NCBI GenBank assembly: GCA_963721445.1
Contig: CAVRIZ010000010.1
Coordinates: 1-21,371 of the forward strand
DNA: 21,371 nucleotides
Direction of reading: 5' to 3'
From: DAIOEK01 sp963721445
GTDB taxonomy: Bacteria; Chloroflexota; Anaerolineae; Anaerolineales; Anaerolineaceae
The stretch's first letter is position 1; the number at the start of each line of letters is the position of its first letter. Below the pieces are notes generated by a model. That model had not been told where the DNA came from. It was given only the letters and a program-made list of their open reading frames with translations, and made no database searches. Below, piece after piece: positions 1 to 5,855 of this stretch. The position numbers were made by a program, and so were the translations under genes.

Positions 1-1
1 T

Positions 2-304
2 ACTCCATTCTCCCTTGCCGATTCAATTCAGATCCAATCTGATGCGGTGGTCAGTAAAACGATCATCAACAAACCTACCGGCACAGTAACTTTATTTGGC
101 TTTGATGAAGGTCAATCGCTATCAGAACATACTGCCCCGTATGATGCACTCGCTATCTTGATCGACGGGGAAGCTGACATCAGCATTTCTGGCGAATGGT
201 TTCATGTGATTGCCGGGCAGTCCCTGCTGCTGCCGGCCAACAAGACGCACGCGTTGAAGGCGGCTACGCCTTATAAAATGTTACTGATCATGATCAAGGA
301 ATAA
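2..304 (+). CDS. Small cupin-domain protein, 5' end outside the window
   Basis: The reading frame is open from base 2 with no stop, and the residues before the first possible start (GTG at 47) already look like cupin sequence (LADSIQIQSDAVVSKT). I therefore read it as a partial gene rather than an 85-residue protein starting at 47; intact relatives are about 105 residues. Visible features are a short single-cupin barrel: the GTVTLF strand, SEHTAPYDAL carrying the first-motif His, the turn ILIDGEADISISGE, and the second motif GQSLLLPANKTHALKA with its His. Such proteins probably bind a metal or small ligand; the substrate is unknown. It ends 29 bases before the cation-transporter gene in the same direction, so the two may be co-transcribed. 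It has no obvious link to the sugar cluster. The family is fairly sure, the function unknown. Confidence 0.85.
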   Translation, partial: TPFSLADSIQIQSDAVVSKTIINKPTGTVTLFGFDEGQSLSEHTAPYDALAILIDGEADISISGEWFHVIAGQSLLLPANKTHALKAATPYKMLLIMIKE

Positions 305-333
305 TCAGCTCCTGTTTGCCTTATTGGTAGGAA

Positions 334-966
334 ATGACAGATCAAGAAAGAAAATTATACAGGTATGCACTAGGGCTTGGTATCTTCACCATCGTCGCGA
401 ACCTGATCGAAGGTGTGGTATCAACCATCCTTGGATTCTCAGATGAGACCCTGGCGCTTTTCGGTTTTGGAATCGACAGCTTCATCGAGGTGATCTCCGC
501 GATTGGTATTACCTGGATGATCCTCCGTATAGGAAGAGAACCGGAATCCCCACGAAGTAGCATCGAGGTGAAGGCTTTACGGATCACCGGTATCAGTTTT
601 TACTTGCTGACAGGAGGATTGATTCTTTCCGTTATCCTAAATTTAATTAGGGGAACCGGCCCTGTATCAACTTTGTGGGGAACAGTAATCTCGTTGATTT
701 CCTTATCAGTCATGATCTGGCTGATGAGGCAAAAACAAAAAGTTGGCCGGGCGTTAAATTCTGCGCCAATTCTGGCGGATGCAAACTGTACAAAGACCTG
801 TATTTATATGTCGGTAGTGCTGCTCGCTTCAAGCTTGCTCTTCACAGTTACAAAGATACCCTTTCTGGATTCGCTGGGAGCAGTCGGTCTGGCATATTTC
901 TCGTATACGGAAGGTCGCGAATCTTTTGAGAAGGCTGCCGGGAAAGTGTGCGAGGACTGCGAATGA
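334..966 (+). CDS. Cation-efflux (CDF)-like integral membrane protein
   Basis: A 210-residue protein with about six hydrophobic segments (near residues 10-30, 40-62, 82-105, 113-130, 155-172 and 178-192), the topology of the cation diffusion facilitator membrane domain. The TM2 motif is FGIDSFIE (Asp48), and the TM5 entry is ILADANCTKTC (Asp149 with Cys152 and Cys156). In classical CDF proteins these positions belong to HxxxD metal sites; here the Asp residues remain but the usual His residues do not. It ends in a cysteine-containing tail (KVCEDCE) and lacks the usual cytoplasmic CDF domain. The likely role is metal export, or a relative of unknown substrate. The ATG at 334 has an AGGAA only two bases upstream, so the start is not firmly fixed. 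A degenerate copy of its last codons recurs at the right end of the window. Confidence 0.78.
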   Translation: MTDQERKLYRYALGLGIFTIVANLIEGVVSTILGFSDETLALFGFGIDSFIEVISAIGITWMILRIGREPESPRSSIEVKALRITGISFYLLTGGLILSVILNLIRGTGPVSTLWGTVISLISLSVMIWLMRQKQKVGRALNSAPILADANCTKTCIYMSVVLLASSLLFTVTKIPFLDSLGAVGLAYFSYTEGRESFEKAAGKVCEDCE

Positions 967-1393
967 TCAACTTGATTTGTGCTGGTACTATAAGCGAATC
1001 AAGGCAACCTGCCAGTATTCCTAAATTTGAATAATCTGTCCATAAAGTTTTTTTCCCCCCCAGTGCAGATATTGACCTGGGTTTTACGTGTGACCCATGA
1101 ACCTGCACTTAACCCATCCTTAACCATCTGACACCACCAGACTTAAACGCCATGTTTATCGATAGTTTGGCAGCATTTCTAATTGTGGTAATCCTTTCGC
1201 ATCAGCGCCATCTACCAGATCCGATAATTTTCTGATTTCCCTTAGATGTTTAGCCATCAAGGTCTGAAGGGATAAATCTCCTCAATTCGTAATTTCTTGC
1301 CTTGGATTGATCGGAAACCAAATATCCATCCTTTTTATTGTATTGATTTAATCACGGGTAGTGCAAATCCAATCCATGCCGATTAATTGCCTA
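967..1393. other. Gene-poor spacer between the transporter gene and the sugar cluster
   Basis: No convincing gene lies here. It contains a T7-C7 double homopolymer (1048-1061), a weak four-base hairpin (GGCA 1003-1006 with TGCC 1010-1013) and a short minus-strand frame with protein-like composition at 1156-1257. I see no strong intrinsic terminator for the upstream gene. The stretch is AT-richer towards its right end, where it runs into the cluster promoter. Confidence 0.6.
1156..1257 (-). pseudogene. Possible relic or very small ORF, 33 codons
   Basis: On the minus strand the frame from ATG (1257-1255) to TAA (1158-1156) encodes 33 residues beginning MAKHLREIRKLSDLVDG and ending LPQLEMLPNYR. 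The amphipathic, charged character looks like the C-terminus of a real protein rather than noise. Upstream in the same frame there are only a few more codons before a stop, and I see no clear ribosome-binding site. I do not recognise a family. It could be the leftover 3' end of a decayed gene, or chance. Confidence 0.2.
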
Positions 1394-1422
1394 TTGACAA
1401 GTATCAACAATATTGTTAATAT
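1394..1422 (+). promoter_or_regulatory. Sigma-70-type promoter for the sugar cluster
   Basis: TTGACA (1394-1399, perfect -35 consensus) is followed by a 17-base spacer and TAATAT (1417-1422, four of six bases match the -10 consensus); an overlapping TATAAA lies at 1420-1425. It is about 60 bases upstream of the DeoR gene and is the only strong promoter-like signal before the 16-gene run, so it probably drives the whole cluster. Prediction from sequence only. Confidence 0.6.
1402..1421. promoter_or_regulatory. Operator-like palindrome inside the promoter
   Basis: A perfect 12-base palindrome AACAATATTGTT (1406-1417) extends to a 20-base dyad (1402-1421) with one mismatched pair. It fills the spacer between -35 and -10, the position where a repressor would block RNA polymerase. 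The DeoR-family gene starting 63 bases downstream is the obvious candidate to bind it, giving autoregulation and control of the sugar genes. Confidence 0.5.
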
Positions 1423-1426
1423 AAAA

Positions 1427-1453
1427 TTGTTGAATTCAGTAATAAAACAACAA
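1427..1453. promoter_or_regulatory. Second inverted repeat, possible auxiliary operator
   Basis: TTGTTG (1427-1432) and CAACAA (1448-1453) form an inverted repeat spanning the likely transcription start. The half-sites share the CAACAA core seen in the upstream dyad (1405-1410), as expected if one dimeric regulator binds several half-sites. The region is A-rich, so chance similarity is possible. Confidence 0.3.
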
Positions 1454-1484
1454 AAAACAATAAATTTCAATAAAAGGATTGCTA

Positions 1485-2255
1485 GTGACTACCTTTAGGC
1501 GTCGACAATCATTATTGGATGTACTGCGCAGACAACCTGGACTTCGCGTCCCCGAGTTGGCAAAGGCGTTAGATGTTTCAGAAGGCACCGTTCGAAACGA
1601 TCTTAATGCGCTTGAAGACGAAGGGAGATTGAACAGGGTTCATGGGGGAGCAGTATTAAAAAATCAGGATCCGTTCCAAAATAATTCATTCATGCGACGC
1701 TATGAACTAAATGTGGCTGCCAAATTAGCTATTGCTAAAGAGGCAGCTTCGTTAGTTATGGATGGCGACTCTATATTATTGGATGCAAGCAGCACCTGTT
1801 ATTACTTTGCGCGAGGATTATCTGAAAGACAAAACCTGCGTGTGGTGACAAATGGGTTTGAAGTAGCACGGGAACTCGCCCAAAATACGTCCAACAATGT
1901 GATCCTGATTGGCGGTGTTGTTAACTACAATTCTTCATCCGTCACCGGCTTATTGAGCGAACGGATCATCGAAGACCTGTGTATTCAAAAAGCTTTCCTA
2001 TCCTGCAGCGGTTTCAGTCTAGAGCGGGGAATGACAGAAGTCCATTTGGAAGAAGCACAACTCAAACGAAAAGTAATTGAATCAACGCAGCAATTATTTG
2101 GGTTAGTGGATTCGTCCAAGTTCGGGAAAGAAGATCTGACTCCTTTTGCCAAAGTTGTGAAAATAACACACTTGTTTACTGATTCGGGCATCACTGATGA
2201 CTGGAAATCGCGATTAATGGAAGCAGATATTCCTTTTACGGTTTGCCTGGAATAA
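1485..2255 (+). CDS. DeoR-family transcriptional repressor of the sugar cluster
   Basis: A 256-residue protein of typical DeoR length. Residues 5-57 form the winged helix-turn-helix (recognition segment VSEGTVRNDLNALEDEG at 31-47, then RVHGGA at 51-56). Residues about 78-235 form the DeoRC effector domain, which in this family binds a sugar phosphate; LLDASST (98-104), LIGGVV (141-146) and DSSKFG (209-214) are its characteristic loops. I chose GTG 1485 because AAAAGGA (1472-1478) lies six bases before it; a TTG at 1479 is in frame but would sit on the Shine-Dalgarno sequence. It is the first gene after the operator-like palindrome and ends 24 bases before the transporter ATPase, so it probably represses its own operon until a phosphorylated intermediate such as L-rhamnulose 1-phosphate binds. 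Rhizobial rhamnose operons also use a DeoR-type regulator (RhaR). Confidence 0.9.
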   Translation: MTTFRRRQSLLDVLRRQPGLRVPELAKALDVSEGTVRNDLNALEDEGRLNRVHGGAVLKNQDPFQNNSFMRRYELNVAAKLAIAKEAASLVMDGDSILLDASSTCYYFARGLSERQNLRVVTNGFEVARELAQNTSNNVILIGGVVNYNSSSVTGLLSERIIEDLCIQKAFLSCSGFSLERGMTEVHLEEAQLKRKVIESTQQLFGLVDSSKFGKEDLTPFAKVVKITHLFTDSGITDDWKSRLMEADIPFTVCLE

Positions 2256-2279
2256 CAGATTCGCGGAGTTGGGAAAATT

Positions 2280-3773
2280 ATGGCTGAAGAAAACCATCGC
2301 AGTCTACTTGAAGTCCAGCAGATGACACGCCGTTTTCCAGGTGTTCTCGCCCTTAACCAGGTTGATTTTAATGTCCGAGCGGGTGAGGTGCATGCTCTGG
2401 TAGGGGAAAATGGGGCTGGCAAATCCACCATGATCAATATCCTCGCCGGAGTATTACAGCCAAGCAGCGGGAAAATGCTTTTGGATGGAAACCAGGTCGT
2501 ATTCCATAACCCTGCGGATACTCAGCGAGCTGGCATTAGCGTTATTTTTCAAGAATTCAACCTTGTTCCCCATTTGAGTGTTGCAGAAAATATTTTTATT
2601 AACCGCGAACCAACCCGAAATGGAATGGTCGACTGGCAAAAAATGAATCAGCGCTCAAGTGAAGCACTTAAACGGCTGGAAATTGATATTGACCCCCGCG
2701 TACCGGTATCTTCACTCTCTGTAGCCCAACAACAACTTGTCGAAATTGCGCGGGCATTGGCTTTTGATGCCCGCGTCATCGTTATGGATGAACCTACTGC
2801 AGCCCTTTCGGAACGTGAAGTGGACCGATTACTGGAAATCGTACGATCCATGGCGAAAGAAAATGTCGGTGTTATTTACGTTTCGCACAAACTGGAAGAG
2901 GTATTCCGGGTCGCGGACAGGATCACGATTTTGCGAGATGGAACGCATATCTTAACAGATGAGGCTTCCAATTTGGATGAAGCAAAAGTGATTTACGCGA
3001 TGGTGGGTCGTGCATTGGTTCATGGAAAAAGTCCCGATCGTCCTGTCGGTGAAGTCGTCATGTCAGTAAAAAATCTAAATGTGGAAGATTCAGTTCACAA
3101 TGTGTCCTTTGAACTCCACGCTGGAGAAGTGTTGGGTTTGGCCGGTTTAATGGGCAGCGGAGCAAACGAAGTAGTCGAAGCCCTATTCGGACTGAGAAAT
3201 GCCAACGCCGATGAAATTATCCTGCATGGAAAAGCGTTAGCGATTGATAATCCGCGCAATGCCATCCATTCGCGGCTGGGATATGTTCCAAACGATCGTA
3301 AAAAAGCGGGTCTCCTTCCCGATCTTTCCGTAAAACAAAACATCAGTATTGGAATATTGGAACGTCTTCAAAAACTATTTTGGATCGACGGCAAACGCGA
3401 AGCAGGAGCCGCCGAGACATATCGTGGAAAACTCAATGTAAAATGCTCCAGCCTAAATCAAAGAATCAGCAATTTGAGTGGGGGCAATCAGCAAAAAGTG
3501 ATGCTGGCGAGGTCTCTGGCTGAAGATTGTAAGGTGATGCTTCTTGCAGAACCTACTCGGGGTGTAGATGTGGGCGCAAAAGCAGAGATCTATTCCCTGA
3601 TCGACTTACTGGTTGATTCCGGGATGGCTGTTTTATTACAGTCATCTGAACTTCCAGAAATCATTCGACTTGCGAGTAGGGTAATGGTTTTCTCATCCGG
3701 CCACTCGCGTGGAGAATTGGCCGGTGAGGAACTGACACAGGAATCAGTAATGGCATTGGCAACCCGCGTCTAG
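2280..3773 (+). CDS. Sugar ABC importer ATPase, two fused nucleotide-binding domains (RbsA/XylG type)
   Basis: A 497-residue cytoplasmic ATPase that powers uptake through the two permeases encoded next. NBD1 (about 10-245): Walker A GENGAGKST (42-50), Q-loop region FQEFN (90-94), signature LSVAQQQ (146-152), Walker B VIVMDEP (166-172), switch His in VSHKLEE (201-207). NBD2 (about 258-495): the Walker A position reads GLMGSGANEV and lacks the Lys, as usual for the second half of this family; signature LSGGNQQ (399-405). Its Walker B reads VMLLAEP (419-425), with Ala423 where Asp is usual, which weakens NBD2 further. Length matches RbsA (about 500). The order regulator, ATPase, permease, permease, binding protein resembles the rhizobial rhamnose importer genes, so L-rhamnose is the likely substrate by context; sequence alone does not fix specificity. 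Confidence 0.95.
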   Translation: MAEENHRSLLEVQQMTRRFPGVLALNQVDFNVRAGEVHALVGENGAGKSTMINILAGVLQPSSGKMLLDGNQVVFHNPADTQRAGISVIFQEFNLVPHLSVAENIFINREPTRNGMVDWQKMNQRSSEALKRLEIDIDPRVPVSSLSVAQQQLVEIARALAFDARVIVMDEPTAALSEREVDRLLEIVRSMAKENVGVIYVSHKLEEVFRVADRITILRDGTHILTDEASNLDEAKVIYAMVGRALVHGKSPDRPVGEVVMSVKNLNVEDSVHNVSFELHAGEVLGLAGLMGSGANEVVEALFGLRNANADEIILHGKALAIDNPRNAIHSRLGYVPNDRKKAGLLPDLSVKQNISIGILERLQKLFWIDGKREAGAAETYRGKLNVKCSSLNQRISNLSGGNQQKVMLARSLAEDCKVMLLAEPTRGVDVGAKAEIYSLIDLLVDSGMAVLLQSSELPEIIRLASRVMVFSSGHSRGELAGEELTQESVMALATRV

Positions 3774-3782
3774 GAGCAAGGA

Positions 3783-4715
3783 ATGGAAAACACCCTAAAG
3801 AAGATCTGGAAATCATATAGCATCGGTGTGGTTGTCGTCGTCGTCGGCATCATTCTCAGTTTGCTGTCTCCCCGTTTCCTATCCCTCGGCAATTTACTCA
3901 ATGTGATGACCAATGCCAGCCTTGTGGCAATTCTTGGGTTGGGTATGACCCTCGCGATCGCCAGCGGAAACTTCGATCTATCGGTTGGATCAACCGCTGC
4001 TTTTGCCGGATGCATTTCTTTCAGCCTGGTACCGATCATCGGTGTTCCGGCAAGTATTGTAGCCGGTTTGGCTGCGGGAGCGTTGGTAGGGTTGATTAAT
4101 GGTCTGATCATCACGGAATTAAGAGTACCGGCTTTTATCGCAACACTCGGGATGTTGACGATCGTCCGAGGCGCCGCCCTAATATATACGGATGGTAAAG
4201 ATCTGTATTTATTTGGGCAGACGGGCTACAAAGTTCTCTCGGGGGAATATCTGTTTGATATTCCGACACCCATTTTACTATCGGTCGGTTTAGCCATATT
4301 ACTTGGGTTTATTGTCAGCCAAACCCGATTTGGTCGCCATATTCTCGCCATAGGCAGTAATCTTTCCGCTGCACAGCGCTCAGGAATTCCAACCAATCGC
4401 GTGCTGTGGGCGATCTTTTCGATTGTTGGTGCGACAGCAGCACTTTCGGGCATGATCATCAGTTCTCAGGTGTTGACTGCGAATGGACGGCTTGCCACCG
4501 GGTTGGAACTATCAGCTATCGCGGTGGTTGTTTTAGGTGGAACAGCACTTTCAGGCGGACAAGCCACAATGATTGGTACTTTGCTCGGTGCTCTCTTGAT
4601 TTCGATGGTCAATAACGGATTGAATTTGTTGAATGTGCCCATCTTTTACCAGGAACTCACTGTGGGTGTGCTGATGCTTGGCGCACTTGGCAGTCAATAT
4701 CAGCCAGGGTTTTGA
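3783..4715 (+). CDS. Sugar ABC importer permease 1 (RbsC type)
   Basis: A 310-residue inner-membrane protein of the BPD_transp_2 (ribose/xylose/AI-2) permease family with 8-10 hydrophobic segments. Family landmarks are GMTLAIASGNFDLSVGST (about 57-74), the cytoplasmic coupling segment with PAFIATLGML (about 119-128), and FGRHILAIGSN followed by SAAQRSGIP. An AGGAG (3772-3776) overlaps the stop of the ATPase gene and precedes ATG 3783 by six bases. The last residues (GALGSQYQPGF) stop abruptly at TGA 4713-4715, where relatives carry a short basic tail. Dropping one T from TTTT 4710-4713 would extend the protein by DIRRLVRRQV and end it in a 4-base overlap with the next gene. It probably forms a heterodimeric channel with permease 2. 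Family certain, exact C-terminus doubtful. Confidence 0.92.
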   Translation: MENTLKKIWKSYSIGVVVVVVGIILSLLSPRFLSLGNLLNVMTNASLVAILGLGMTLAIASGNFDLSVGSTAAFAGCISFSLVPIIGVPASIVAGLAAGALVGLINGLIITELRVPAFIATLGMLTIVRGAALIYTDGKDLYLFGQTGYKVLSGEYLFDIPTPILLSVGLAILLGFIVSQTRFGRHILAIGSNLSAAQRSGIPTNRVLWAIFSIVGATAALSGMIISSQVLTANGRLATGLELSAIAVVVLGGTALSGGQATMIGTLLGALLISMVNNGLNLLNVPIFYQELTVGVLMLGALGSQYQPGF

Positions 4716-4746
4716 TATTCGTCGTTTGGTCCGGAGGCAGGTATGA
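4713..4746 (+). other. Likely one-base frameshift cutting off the basic C-terminal tail of permease 1
   Basis: After GGG TTT the annotated frame meets TGA (4713-4715). With three instead of four T at 4710-4713 the frame continues from 4714 as DIRRLVRRQV and stops at TGA 4744-4746, overlapping the ATG of permease 2 (4743-4745). A positively charged tail ending in an ATGA junction is what tightly packed permease gene pairs normally show. A homopolymer length error or a real T insertion both fit. Confidence 0.5.
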
Positions 4747-5768
4747 GCATTGCTAAATCGACAAAGTCCACTTTGTCTGCGAATCTCGATTGGGATGTAC
4801 TGTGGGAACGGTATGGTATTGCCACTGTTTTTCTCATCGGTTGGATTTGTGCTTACCTCTTTGTCCCAAAATTTAGCAATCCGGATAATATGCTCAATGT
4901 CATCCGTCAATCCGCATTTGTTGGCTGCGCAGCCGTGGGTATGACTGTCGCCATTATTTCTGGTACCTTTGATCTCTCAATCGGTTCAACCCTGGCTCTT
5001 TCAGCATACCTGGGGTTGATGGTCGTGGCGAAGACTGAATCAATTCCCCTGGCTATGTTGACCGCTATTGCGACTGGGATGGCAGTTGGAACCGTTAATG
5101 GTTTCCTGGTAACCCGAATAAAAATCCCAGCCTTTATTACCACCCTTGGCATGCTATTTATCGTCCGCGGGTTGAGTTTCATTATTTCCAAAGGCGGTGA
5201 GCCGATCCGCTACAGCGGTAAGACGTTTACCTGGTGGGGCAATGGCAATATTTTAGGTATTCCCACACCGCTGTTAATTTTTCTCCTCTGTGCTGTAATT
5301 GGTTGGTTCATCCTGACCCATACTCCATTTGGGCGTTACGTTTTCAGCATCGGAACGAACAGCAATGCAGCCAGAGTGGCGGGTGTACCGGTCAATCACA
5401 CAACGACCTGGATATTTATAGTCGTAGGATTGTTCACCGGGATATCCGCTTTTCTGATCGGATCCCGGTTGTATTCTGCCGGTCCAGGTCTTGAGCCTGG
5501 TTTTGAATTAAATGTTATCTCTGCTGTTGTCCTTGGGGGGACCCGGCTTGCGGGTGGTCGTGGCTCCATGTTGGGTACTGTGGCAGCCTGCCTGCTTTAC
5601 GCAACGATGGCAAATGTACTCAACCTCATTCACGCCGACGCATTTGTTCAACGTGTCGCAGTTGGTTTGATCCTGTTATTGGCATTATCGATCGAGGGAA
5701 TTCGCCAGCGGTTGTTCGAACGTGCCAGCCGCCGGATTTCGACCATAAAATCTGAAATAAACGCTTGA
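4743..5768 (+). CDS. Sugar ABC importer permease 2 (RbsC type)
   Basis: A 341-residue inner-membrane permease, paralogous to the preceding gene but clearly diverged. Shared family landmarks are GMTVAIISGTFDLSIGST (about 66-83), KIPAFITTLGMLFIVRG, FGRYVFSIGTNSNAARVAGVP and VVLGGTRLAGGRGS. About nine hydrophobic segments follow a 25-residue cytoplasmic N-terminus, and the C-terminus is strongly basic (RQRLFERASRR). A GGAGG (4733-4737) lies before ATG 4743. Two different permease genes beside one double ATPase imply a heterodimeric channel, as in rhizobial RhaP/RhaQ. By position it carries the same substrate as the cluster's binding protein. Family assignment is firm; specificity is inferred from context. 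Confidence 0.94.
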   Translation: MSIAKSTKSTLSANLDWDVLWERYGIATVFLIGWICAYLFVPKFSNPDNMLNVIRQSAFVGCAAVGMTVAIISGTFDLSIGSTLALSAYLGLMVVAKTESIPLAMLTAIATGMAVGTVNGFLVTRIKIPAFITTLGMLFIVRGLSFIISKGGEPIRYSGKTFTWWGNGNILGIPTPLLIFLLCAVIGWFILTHTPFGRYVFSIGTNSNAARVAGVPVNHTTTWIFIVVGLFTGISAFLIGSRLYSAGPGLEPGFELNVISAVVLGGTRLAGGRGSMLGTVAACLLYATMANVLNLIHADAFVQRVAVGLILLLALSIEGIRQRLFERASRRISTIKSEINA

Positions 5769-5855
5769 TCACAATTCAGGAGGTGAGACCCAAACAGAAT
5801 GAAGTCGCTTGTACAAAGTTTCGATAAACCACAAAAATAATATAAGGAGAGAAAC

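Noticed and set aside
1048..1061. T7-C7 homopolymer as a terminator for the cation-transporter gene
   Set aside because: No stable hairpin directly precedes the T-run, so I do not call it a terminator.
3829..3846. A short GTC trinucleotide run
   Set aside because: It encodes the Val run of the first membrane helix of permease 1 and needs no other explanation.
4551..4910. A 119-codon minus-strand open frame across the permease junction
   Set aside because: It lies antisense to two clear permease genes, has no ribosome-binding site, and its sequence resembles no protein family.
5799..5840. A 13-residue open frame (MKSLVQSFDKPQK) between permease 2 and the binding-protein gene, after a perfect AGGAGGTGA (5778-5786)
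   Set aside because: The gap from AGGAGG to ATG is about 15 bases, too long for efficient initiation, and no attenuator-like structure accompanies it; I treat it as spacer.
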